DNA from: Aralia elata
Taxonomy: Eukaryota; Streptophyta; Magnoliopsida; Apiales; Araliaceae
NCBI GenBank assembly: GCA_034770075.1
Contig: CM068379.1
Coordinates: forward strand, 20,769,506-20,833,505
Length of the DNA stretch: 64,000 bases
Reading direction: 5' to 3'
Positions 44,118 through 55,505 of this stretch are shown here, piece after piece. Numbering within the stretch: the stretch's first letter is position 1; every line of letters starts with the position of its first letter. The notes beneath the pieces are model-generated. The model was not told the origin of the DNA. It did not search any database and saw nothing but the letters and a program-made list of their open reading frames with translations. Position numbers and translations under genes: made by a program.

Positions 44118-47100
44118 TCAGTTCTTCCTACTCAATACGTCTGCTACGACGTTGGCTTTTCTGGGATGATATAAAATTTCACAGTTGAAATCTTTTATTA
44201 ACTCTAGCCACCTCCTTTGCCTCATGTTTAACTCCTTCTGTGTGAAAATATATTTCAGACTCTTGTGATCTGTGTATATCTCACACTTCTTCCCGTACAA
44301 ATATTGCCTCCAAATTTTCAAGGCAAATACTACGGCGTCTAACTCAAGATCATGCGTAGGATACCTCTTCTCATAATCTTTGAGTTGTCTTGATGCATAT
44401 GCAATCACCTTCCCATGTTGCATTAACACACACCCTAACCCCTTGTGTGATGCATCACTATAAACAACAAGACCTCCTGTATCATCTGGTAAAGATAATA
44501 CTGGTGCCATGCTTAATCGCTTCTTCAACTCTTGGAAGCTTTCTTCACATTTATCTGTCCAGACATATTTCACTGTCTTTCGAGTTAAATTGGTTAGCGG
44601 GGTTGCTATCTTTGAAAAATCTGGTATAAAACGCCGATAATACCCTGCTAAACCGAGAAAACTTCTTACTTCTGTTGGAGTTATTGGTTGTTCCCAATTC
44701 ACAACCGCTTCTATCTTTGCTGGATCTACCGCTATTCCATTCTTGTCAATCACATGACCTAAGAATTGGACTCGTTCCAACCAGAATTCATATTTGGAAA
44801 ACTTTGCATAAAGTTGTTCCTTGCGTAATATCTCCAATACGCATCTTAAGTGTTCTGCATGCTCCTCTTTTGTTCTCGAGTATACTAAAATATCATCGAT
44901 GAACACTACGACAAATTTGTCCAAGCATGGTTTAAACACTCTGTTCATTAAATCCATGAATGCTGCCGGCACATTTGTTAATCCAAAAGACATCACAAGA
45001 AACTCATAATGTCCGTAGCGTGTCCTAAACGCTGTCTTTGGCACATCTTCTTTTCTTACCTTTAATTGATGATAACTTGATCGTAGGTCAATTTTTGAAA
45101 AGTGTTCGGCCCCTTTCAACTGGTCAAATAGATCATCAATTCTTGGTAAAGGATATTTGTTCTTTATGGTTAACTTATTTAATTCTCTATAATCAATACA
45201 TAACCTTAATGTTCCATCCTTCTTCTTTACAAACAACACCGGTGCTCCCCAAGGTGAAACACTGAGTTGTATGTACTTCTTGTCTAGGAGTTCCTGTAAC
45301 TGTACAAGTAACTCTTTCAACTCTACTGGTGCCATCCTGTATGATGCCTTTGAAACGGGTGCCGTACCAGGTGCTAGGTCGATAACGAACTCGATCTCCC
45401 TATCCGGAGGTAGACCGGGTAAGTCATCTGGAAATACATCCGAAAATTCTCTAACTACAGGTTTTTGCTCTAGCTTTACTCCTTCCTTCCGAGTATCTAC
45501 TATGTATGCCAAATAACCTGTACAACCCTTCCTAAGCAATCTCTCTGCTTGCATTACTGTCAGACAGTGAGATCGTTTAGGTGAACAACCCCCGTTGAAC
45601 ACTACTTTTGACTCTGAAGTAGTCACTAGATTCACCCTCTTCCGTTGGCAGTCAATTATTGCATTATAATTTACCAGCCAATCCATTCCTAAGATTATAT
45701 CAAATTCCCCTAATTGTATAGGAATGAGGTTCACAAGAAACTTGTGTCCCTTAATCTCTACGGCACAATTCTTATATATAGTTTTGACGGGAATTATCTC
45801 ATTATTTGCGATCTCCACATTAAAAGGTATGTCTAATTCTTCGCATGGCATTGCCAATTTCTTAGCAAAGTCATTAGACACAAATGAATAAGTAGCACCA
45901 GAATCGAACAACACATATGCATTTAAATTGTCGATAGGGATGATACCTGTTACCACGTCTGGTGCAGCAACAACATCCCTCATCGTCATATTAAACGTTC
46001 TTGCTGTTGGACGACCTGGACCTCCAGCTCCTGCTACTGTCGGTTTGGTGTTATTGTTTGGGACTTGATTTCCTCCCCCAAGTTGGTTTCTATTTCTTGG
46101 GCAATTCCTAGACACATGCCCAGTTGCACCACAAGTATAACAGGTAACATTCGGGTTACCCTGGCGAGTATTATCATTACTCTTTTTGGGACAGTTAGGG
46201 GAAAGATGTCCCTCTTGTCCACAATGGTAACAAGTAATTACTCTGTGGCGACATACTCTCGCGTGATTCTTTCCACATATAACACAACGTACCGCCTTAT
46301 TATTATTGCTCTGATTGTTGTTGTTGTTGTTGTTGTTGTTATTGTTGTAATTGTTACCTCTCCTCATAAAGTTTGTAGGAACAGTGGCATCCCACTTTCT
46401 CTTGTTATTATTAGTACCCCCTGTACTAACTTCTCCTTTAAACTTTCCTCCTTCATTTAAACTCCTTTTCTCTTTATGAAATTTTATCAAAGCTTCATTC
46501 TCATTTTCATTTATGATAGCTTTCTCGAGAATTTCAGGAAAAGTTCTCACTTGGAACACTGACAACTTGCTACGAATTTGGGGTTTCAATCCCTCTTCGT
46601 ACCTTCTAGTCTTTCTTACCTCTGTACTGACCTGGTGTGGGGCAAACCTAGCTAACTCATTGAACTTAGCCGTATACTGAGATACGGTAAGCTTCCCTTG
46701 TTTCAATTCTAGGAATCGTACCTCCATACGATCCTGCATCGATTGGGGAAAGTAATTTTCGAAGAATAACTCCTTAAATCTAGTCCAAGGAATTATACCT
46801 CCACCTGCACGAATTCTAGTATTTTCCCACCAATGGTTCGCCTCACCCTTGAGGAAAAAGGTGGCAAAGACCGTCTTTTGATCCTCGCCGACATTGGTTA
46901 CCACAAAGACCTTCTCCATCTCGGTAACCCAAGTTTGTGCCTCAATAGGTTCTGCGACTCCCTTAAATTCAGGCGGTCCTACAAGTTTAAAGTCTTTGAA
47001 CATAGTACCCTGTGGATTAACTGTAGGAGGTTGATGTGGTAGACGATTTTGTAAAGTTTCTAAGCGTATATCTACCAATTGTTGTGTGGGGTTTGGCTCA

Positions 47101-47141
47101 GTGGTTTCAGTTCTAGTTTGGGTTCTCCTTCTTGATGCCAT
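44118..47141 (-). pseudogene. Gag-protease-RT-RNase H polyprotein, 1007 codons
   Basis: Starts MASRRRTQ. Gag occupies about residues 50-250 (KGEANHWWENTR near 98-109). A poly-Asn run at about 264-281 comes from an AAT/AAC microsatellite. Two CX2CX4HX4C knuckles lie at about 304-317 and 334-347. The protease has LFDSGATYSF (Asp 413). RT has KIDL at 683-686 and FIDD at 747-750 (chromovirus-type variant of YxDD), with LGLAGYYRRFIPDFS after it. RNase H has YSDAS, ELDAVVFAL, YTDHKSLKYI and NVVADVLSRK. All catalytic acids seen are intact. It ends early at TGA 44118-44120; integrase continues in the same frame beyond further stops. Start chosen because it is the first Met before the gag domain. Confidence 0.92.
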
Positions 47142-47365
47142 GACTCTAAAATAAAGAAAAACATGTATAAATACAAGTATAAGTTACACATAAAACTAAC
47201 ACTTTGATTGTACAAACGAAATTTGTATATAACATGCAAAACGATTACATATTCGACTAGTGGTTTATACTACCACTAGTTAGTACAAGGAACTTTCTAT
47301 TTTACAAACTCAAAATTCGTATATTACAAACTACGAAACATAAACTAAGTACTATACTAATCTAA

Positions 47366-47941
47366 TCAATCACGTACTCCCTTATAAGCATCTCGTATCA
47401 TATGACCAACCACCGCCCTATCGATCATATAATCATCCTTCTCTTCCTCCACAGGATACCTAAACACCCTTCGTTCTAGGTCCTCAATTGCAGTCCTACA
47501 CTTCCTATCAGCCCTGTACACCTGCATTTGTGCATCCTGCTTCTCCTTCTGGGTGTTCTAAAGAAGTGTCCTTAGACGACGAGTCGTATCTCTCTCACTT
47601 TTCAGTAAACCTGTAGCTATGTCTGTCAAAGCGTTAGCAGCCTCTATCTCCTCCGTTGACTGCTGAACTAACCCAGTCATTATCTCTTCGTGTCTGTCGA
47701 CACGCATCATCTGCCCCGCTCCAATTACTTCATCGGGTTCTGGATCTATCAGCTATCCATCTACAGGGTAATTAGCATCCTCAGCCTCTAATATTTCTTG
47801 GTCATGTAGGAGTTCTTCCTCCTCTGGATCTTCCTCTGGGTCCTCTTCTAAATCTAGCTCAGGGGTAGCCGGCTCATAATCAGGCACCTCATCGGGCTCA
47901 CTGTCTGATAGCCATCCTATGTGTTGATCTACTCCTGCCAT
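47366..47941 (-). pseudogene. Extra ORF between primer site and gag (acidic, ~191 codons)
   Basis: On the element's sense strand a frame runs from ATG (47941) to TGA (47366-47368), exactly 576 nt, broken only by TAG at 47753-47755 and TAG at 47558-47560. The N-terminal third is very acidic (SDSEPDEVPDYEP, then LDLEEDPEEDPEEEELL). The rest looks helical and coiled-coil-like (EEIEAANALTDIATGLLK, then RKCRTAIEDLERRVFRYP). The length retained around two stops suggests a once-functional protein. I do not recognise the family; Tekay-type elements are usually described with gag-pol only. Confidence 0.6.
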
Positions 47942-48099
47942 CCTACAAAAGAATTTTAATTTATTTAGTAATTTATGGGGAAACAAATTTACACATAAGA
48001 TAAAGCTTTTAAGATTATTTTATGTATGATTAAGTATTTTACGGATTCAAAGACTATATCCTAAGGTATTTCCTAACTACCTTAGAGCTATAATCTACA

Positions 48100-48111
48100 G
48101 CTCTGATACCA
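48100..48111 (-). other. Primer binding site, Tekay-like element
   Basis: Sense TGGTATCAGAGC, a perfect initiator-Met match, three bases after the LTR end GCGTCACA. Confidence 0.9.
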
Positions 48112-48114
48112 ACC

Positions 48115-51100
48115 TGTGACGCCCCCAAATCTCTACACTCCTCTGTAGCAGATCTGGTGCTCACGTGAAACTATACAATTATAAATATTCAATAAAATAT
48201 GACTTCTATCTATCCAAGGTTCACAGTATCCCATAACAGGTACTAGTTCCGGCCAGAACGTTGTCTATGCTTGGATACCCTCACTTGGATGTATAGATTC
48301 ATATCTAATGAATACCCCTTTCATATTTATATTCCCTATCTATCTGACATTCACAGTATTAATGATAAGATTGTTCATAGAACTGAGGGGCGCATTCTAG
48401 TAAAGATGGCACCTTACTGGCGCTCATTAAGTGTAACTCCAGAACTTATAGGACTTTCAACATCATTTAAATACCCTCATTCAGATGTATAGTTCGTATA
48501 GATACTGTATCTAACTTAATACAATTATACTAAATAAATTAAAGATCAGAGTATAACGCAATCGATGAAATAAAGGATCATAATATATTACATATCATTT
48601 GGTTCGATTACATTGTTCTCAGTACTAAGTTATTACAACAAAGCCTTATAAAAGACTTGAATTATTCAAAAGCAGTTAATAAAGCTAGTAAACATGTCCT
48701 TTCCCTTTATCTGTCCCAGAAGTGCTAGGGATATCATTTAAAGCTGCAAAAGAAGATATGCGCAAGAATGAGCTACAAATGCTCAACAAGTTCATTTGAA
48801 AATGTAAACACAGTGTGTTTGATTTGAAAGATGTCAGGGGATGTATAATTGATACTGAGGGTTCTGTACTGGAACCATATATTTCAATTTGTTCTGTCAG
48901 TCTTCAATGACTTAGAACCTCGTTGAGTTCGAATATCTGGTAGGTGATCAGCCTCACCAATATCCTAGGAGTATGCATATCATCCTACCATATTTTTGGT
49001 CATTTTAAGTTAATTACCAATATTGGTCAATTCATTTGATTGCCAATTTAAACCTTATTCGAAGGTTTGTCGGACCACCTTCCATCCACGGTGTCCCTTT
49101 TACTCAGTATAGATGTCGTACCAAAACAATTTGGTTTGACACGATAATTTTAAGCTCAAACAGTCAATAAATAATTTTATTTCTTAAGTTATGCTGAACA
49201 AGTAGCAATAACTTCACAATAATTGATAGCAAGACATAAATGAATTGCTTAATATAAATTGAGAAAAGTTAGGACACTTGCCTTAGCGTAGCTCACTATA
49301 ATTTAGTACAATCGATCAACGTACGTAGTCTACGTATACCAATAATAAGCGTTGGCACGTATCTAAACATGTATCACGCTAATCTAGACAAGTTTCATTA
49401 AGGTTCGACGTTGATTCGGTATCTCGGTCGCGTCCTTAATAATTAAACACATAGATTGTTCGATAAAACTTCATTTGGAAGTCTAATTATTAGTCTAAAT
49501 AATTTAATTATCATTTATAATACTTTTAGAAGCCTAATATTATTTTTAAATAATTTTTATAAGCTTGGAAGTATTTTTAAATAATTTTACAAGTTTAGGA
49601 ATATTTTTAAATGATTTAATTATCATTTAGAATAACTTTAAAACATTTAATATGTTATTTAAATAATTTATTTGTCATTTAAAATATTTTTAGATACCTA
49701 AAATATTATTTAAATGATTTATTTATCATTTATAATATTTTTAAAAAGATAGAATATTATTTAAATGATTTATTTTATCATTTAATAATATTTTTAAAAT
49801 TTATTTTATCATTATAATAATTTACTTATTACTTATAATAATTTTCAAAACTTAATTTAATATTTAAATGATTTAATTATCATTTAAAGTAATTTTTAAA
49901 TACTTAATATATTATTTAAATGATTTATTTATCATTAATAATATTTAAATATTTAATATTTTATTTAATTATTATATATAATAATTTTATTTACCTTAAT
50001 ATCATTTTTAAATAATTAATACAATTATTTAATAATTTAATATCATTTTTAAATAATTAAAACAATTATTAAATGATTTATCATAATTATTATTTATTAT
50101 TGAATTTAATTAAATAATAATTCAGGAATATATAAAAATATTAAAAATAATTTTTTTATAACTAAAAATGAATTTTTGGATTTATTTATTAATTATTTAT
50201 TATTTTATAATTTATTTAATTAATTTTTATTTTATTTTTATTAAATATCCGTCGCTAAAGGGCTTTAGCGTCGGTCTGCATACAAACTTAGTTTTCTGGG
50301 TTTGGGATGAAGACTGTCGCTAAATGTGTTCTTCATTGAAGAACATTTGGTCAATGTCCAACAATGACATTTGACCTCAAATTAATTCCAACTGGTTTGA
50401 TGTTTGTGTTTGATTTTTATTTGTTGTTATAGCTAACATGGCAGTGTGCAACGACATATCAAATTTCACTTCAAATTATACCATAACATGCTCTAAATTT
50501 GATGGTCAAACCACCGGGTTCAAACTGTTCTTGAGTTTCTGGGTTGCCCAGAAACTCAAGCAGTCATGGTCAGTCAACATGGTTTGACCATGAATAACTT
50601 TGACTCTAGGTTAGCTAAATGTGTTTTGATGATTTATAATTGTAGATTACAAGGCAAAGAAGAGCTACAAACATTAAAACTTCTAAAATTATATCGTTTA
50701 GGCATGATCTGGGTTGTCCAAAAGTCTTGTCAGACACTGTCAGAGTGTTCTTCATGTTTCTGGGTTACCTAGAAACAGTCTATCATGGTCGGTCAATGGG
50801 TTTTGACCAGTCATATCTTCCTACTGTGAGATAATTTGGGACTTCTACCAATTGGATCTTAAAGCTAACATGGTATACTACTGATTTGTGCTTTAAAACA
50901 CATCAAACAACCATTTTAAGCCGATCAAAAGCTCTAACAAAAAGGCCAGTCAGACTGTTCTTGACTGCCAAGAATAGTTTGCTATTTTGGCTTGATTTTC
51001 ATATCTAGGTGTTATGTAAACATGTTTTAACCGTCCAGATCACTTAATAACATATTAACAAGTATTCCTAAACATCTAAAACACAAAAATTTTATAGGCT

Positions 51101-52029
51101 TGAAGATCAAACATAAAATTAGGGTTTGCACCTTTTTCTTCAAATCTTTGATTCCTAACTTCTGATTCTGAACTTTGGCTTGCAGAGGCTTGTTTAGGCT
51201 TTGATTATAAGTGTATAGGTTCACAATTTCGTAGGTTTAAAGCTCAACATCTCATTCTATTTATAGCCTTTTGGAATTAGGCTTTCCTAAACTAATTTCC
51301 AAATTTTTGCCTCCAAAAATATCCTAGCTTGGGACTTGTGCTACTCAACTCTGATCTTGGGCACCTACTTGTGCTGGAGTGTGTCAAGCACAAGCTTGCA
51401 CACTCCTAGCTTCATTTTTATTGGCTAGGATTTTATTTTTCATTTATTTACTTACTAATTAAATCTAGATTTTTGTTAATCATGATTAGGATGTTTAATC
51501 ATGGTTAGTAATACTTTAATTAAGTTAATATATCATAATTAAAGTTTATCATCTCATAATTTAGGGTTATTAAACCAAATTAGAGTTTTCAATCCTACAA
51601 TTAAGGTTTTAATCTTTCGTTTAGGGTTTAATTTAACCTTAGTAATTCATAATTAATATTATGATTCATTATTTAGAATCTAAGTATATCAATTAAAATT
51701 CTTATACAATAATTAGGATTTCAATTAGACAATTCGGATAAATATTATCAATTAGGGTTTTCAAGTTAGGGTTTCTGTTTCAGTTTAACATTCACGACAC
51801 AGCAGCTTACAAAAATAATTTGCCGAGACGCTTCTCGGCGAATTCGCCGGAAGCACGACAAATCATTTTGTCCGATTAAGCACGACACAACTGCTTGGCG
51901 AAATTTTTTTATTTGACCTAATTGTTTAATAAAATACACAACCACACAATACAAAGTCAGATCATGAACTTTCATTTATTAAACACATAATTTACATATA
52001 CAAATCTTATTAGGGTTCAGAATATTACA
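48115..52029 (-). repeat. Tekay-like 5' LTR (sense orientation)
   Basis: 3915 bp, aligned along its length with 38486-42520. TATA at 51257-51266; AT-rich block at about 49460-50240. It ends against ACTAG at 52030. Confidence 0.92.
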
Positions 52030-52514
52030 ACTAGCCTAAATGGAGGTCCCCTCATCAAAATCTGCACTCACTAAGACAAGTGCAAGACAACATATGAGCA
52101 GCAGTAGGTATGACTAAGCTGGACATGTTCGTTGAGTTAAGGGCAATGACATCAAGTTACTCTCCGAACGGACTAAGTCAAAAGTCAAACGGACAAGGGC
52201 CACGTACTTAGCAACTGACGTACACCAGTTATGGAAGTTTCATCACAGTTGGCCACGTTCAGCAAATGGGTCTCTCACACGTGTACTTGACAAAAGGAGG
52301 GAACTAAGATATGTAAGATTTTAAACACTAACAGTTGCTCTTCCCTATCGGTTATCAACATCGTTCCTCCCATAAGGCTCTGCCGATCTCTCAAAACCCT
52401 AGAACCATCAAATCTTCAGCAAATCAGAACCAGCGACCTCCAGAAACCCCAGAACTCTAATCACTTCAAATCTCCATCCTTAGTCAAGTAGCTTCTTCTT
52501 CAAAAACCCTCGCT

Positions 52515-55168
52515 ATGGAAAATTGCCAAGTCGTGTCAGGCATTCAACTTGGGTTCGACAAATTTGGAGAAACTGACGAAAAATTCAAAGAAATTCTTGA
52601 GAGTGTGAAGCTGGCAGGATTCTCAGAGTGCTTGGGGTCAAACACAAAGATCTACTCTGATCTTATTAAAGAGATCCACCAGAATGTGACAATCGACGGT
52701 GATTCTCTGACCACTAAGGTACGTGGAACCAAACTAAAGATAAATGCTGCAGAGATCAACTAGTGTTTAGATTTTGCCAACTAGGGTCTGTCATCACTAG
52801 ACGAAATCGACTCTGATGAAGGAAAGAGGTTGATGGGCTATGTAAGGAATCCTCATATAAGAGGAATGAAGAAAAAGGAATTCCCTGAGGAGTTTGAATT
52901 TCTAGCCAAAATTGTGGGCAAGTGCATTCTGTGCAAAGACACTGCACATGACACAGTAAGCGATTTACAAATGAAGATCATGACTGCCATTGTCATGAAA
53001 AGGAAGATGAACTTTGGAGCGTTGATGTATGATTGGTTGGTCAAAGATGTTAAAAAGGTAAAATCTTCAGATAAACCTGCACTAAAGATATACTATGGAA
53101 GATTTTTAAGTATCATACTGAAGAAGCAGCTGAAGAACAAAATTAGGGGCGATGAGGGAGAAACCCTAAATGTCAACAAAGTCATGTCGCCAAAATTGTT
53201 TGATAACTGGAAGAAAAATCCCATGGAAAACAAGAGATTGAAAATTTCTGGTAGCAGCAGCAGAGGAACTGCAAAGACCAGCAAAGGAAAGAGGAAAGCT
53301 AGTGCACTGAAGGATGAATCATCTCAGTATGAAGAATCTTCATCCCCTGAGCCCATTCGCTCAAAATCACTCAAGAAGAAGTTAAAAGTTGAGGTGTCCC
53401 CAGAGAAGAACTCTTCCTCCTCAAAAGAAGAATCTATAGAAGAGAAAGAAGCATCCGAAGCATCAATGGTTAAACCCTCAAGAAGACAAAGTGCAAGACT
53501 AAGGCAGATAAAGAAACATCCAGGCCATGTGAATAAATAAGAAATTACACCTGTGACATATGATCTTGAAGAAGGTGATGGTGAAAGAGATCAAGCAAAA
53601 GCTGCAGATTCCCTTAATGAAACTGCTGGAAAGGATGAAAACACAAGCATAGCAGAAAGAGAGGACATAGATATGTCTGTTGAAAAGAGCCCAAATGAAT
53701 CAACTGAAGATAATGAGGACATGGAAGCAAGTGATGAGAATCAATCAACTGATGAGTCAGTTGAAAAATCAAAAGAGGCAAGTTATGAAGAAAAGCCAAC
53801 TGATGAGTCAGTTGAAGAATCACGGGAAACTTCTGTGGAGGAAACAAGTTCGAAAGAAAAAAGTAGCAGAGACACTGGTAAAGGAAAAGAACCAATGGAT
53901 GATGAGGAAGTACAACTGGACTCTGAAACTGACAGCAGTGCATCAGAGAGTCACTTCAAGCCAGCAACCACTCGAATAAGAAGAAGGATTGTACTGGAGG
54001 GAACCGACAAACCTGAAGCTGTGTTGCCAACTAGATGGATAGACTATGGAGATGGTGAAATGAAAGTGGTGTCTATGACAATAGAGGATCTTCTCAACAA
54101 TTTTCAAGACATTGAGCTTGATCGCACCACAGTTCTGTATGCTCATAATAGCGAACAATTGATATGGTTTTATCCGTGGATTCCCTGGTTGAAGGCCATT
54201 GAGTTTGAAGATACAAGTTTCATCAGCTGGTGCTACTCTCAGTTCCCAAATGTGAAGCTGATCTCCCAGAACTTCCCCAGAGTTCAATCTTATCCGAAGA
54301 AGCTAATCAAGGACACCTCTCACTTCAAAGTCTACCGCCATGCTAAAGGTATATACATTCCATACTATGTATTGGAAAACTATGAAAAATAGTTCGTAGA
54401 GTCTGTGACCAAGGAACCCCCTAACTCTACGACTGCAGTCCCCCAAACTCAACCCAGTGCTAACGTACCCTCTGATATCCCATCCTCATCAAATAAAGAG
54501 CCATTTGATATCGTCACTGCCCTTGAGAACATCTACAAGAGTGAGAAATTCAAATCAACTACCTCAATCCTTGAAGATTTCTCAATTGATCAAGAGTTGT
54601 TGAAAAATTCAGAAGCACTGCTTGCGAACATCTCTTCAGTTACCAAAGCAGCAAAAGAAGTGACTGGAGGTGAAGATAATGAATTCTACAAGGAGCTGCA
54701 AGCATCATTTACAGACATGTCTTTTAAGCTACATCAACGAGATCAGATATATCTCAAGTCCATTGAGCAGAAGAAATTTGAGGCTCTGAAAATCCAACAA
54801 CAGAATGCACACACTCTCTAGATTCTGTCAGCCAAAGTAGAGAACCTCAACCAGTCCCTCACTCAACAAATGGAGTTTGGCTAGTAGTGAGAATGGAAGT
54901 TGGCAATACCTCCTACCTAGTTGAGCAGCTCATTACGTATGTCTAGCATCTCTCCCAAATGATTGATGACAAAAAGGGGGAGAAAAAGATGAAGCATAAG
55001 CTGAAGAAGCATAAGAAGAACAAGAAGAGGACAAGTACCAGAAAGGAGCTGAAAAAGAAGAAGAAAGACAAACGTGAAAACTCAGCACCAGCACCAACAA
55101 CTAAGGGGGAGCCTGGAAAAGAAGACCCAGCATCAAGCAAGGGGGAGCATGAAACAGAAGAAGAATGA
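52515..55168 (+). pseudogene. Element ORF, copy C, with stops and one frameshift
   Basis: ATG at 52515 is intact (MENCQVVSG). Stops include TAG at 52761-52763 (shared with copy B), a second TAG about 10 codons later, TAA ~53538, TAG ~54390 and TAG ~54820. A 4-nt deletion near 54885 (GGCTAGTAGTGAGAATGG against GGCCAGCAGGAGGTGATAATGG in copy B) shifts the basic tail (54959-55168) out of frame. Domain layout is as in copy B. Most stops match single C-to-T changes in CAG or CAA codons. Product unknown. Confidence 0.75.
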
Positions 55169-55491
55169 AGGAGATAAAGGAGAAAGGAGCAGTCACATGA
55201 CGGGAGCCAGGAAGAAGGTAGATCCCTAATCAACAAGAAGGAGTTAACTAACTGACAACTAGGATCTCCTTGATTATCTATTATCACTTGTGAACTGCGT
55301 TTGTTTAAGTCTGTTTTGGTTTGATGTTTTTGAACTGCTTAAAATGTTTGGTTTGATCTATCTTAAATACACATTGCTTCATGCTGTCTAGTAATACAGA
55401 GACTTACTGTATTTTAAGTCGCATTTGCACTCATATTCTTGCATGAATTACTTAAACTGAATGTTATGCTATTAGTGGTTTTGTCATCATC

Positions 55492-55505
55492 AAATAGGGG
55501 GAGAT
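55492..55505 (+). other. Polypurine tract before LTR-D
   Basis: AAATAGGGGGAGAT directly before TGTTGGAAATTGG. Confidence 0.85.

Larger units (their letters stand above)
38481..52034 (-). mobile_element. Tekay-like chromovirus (Ty3/gypsy), complete, nested
   Basis: LTRs at 38486-42520 and 48115-52029 flank a 5.6-kb interior with gag-pol on the minus strand. The duplication ACTAG is perfect (38481-38485, 52030-52034). The empty site exists in this window: internal region B near 29265-29295 reads GCCACTACTAGCCTAAATGG without the insert. Long (~4 kb) LTRs, TGTAATATTC...GGGGGCGTCACA ends, order RT-RNase H-integrase and a C-terminal chromodomain place it in the Tekay/Del chromoviruses. The LTRs look about as similar as a young insertion, apart from indels. 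It carries few disabling changes and is the last insertion in the stack. Confidence 0.94.

Noticed and set aside
46065..46460. Plus-strand ORF rich in Val/Ile
   Set aside because: Complement of the poly-Asn and zinc-knuckle part of the Tekay-like gag.
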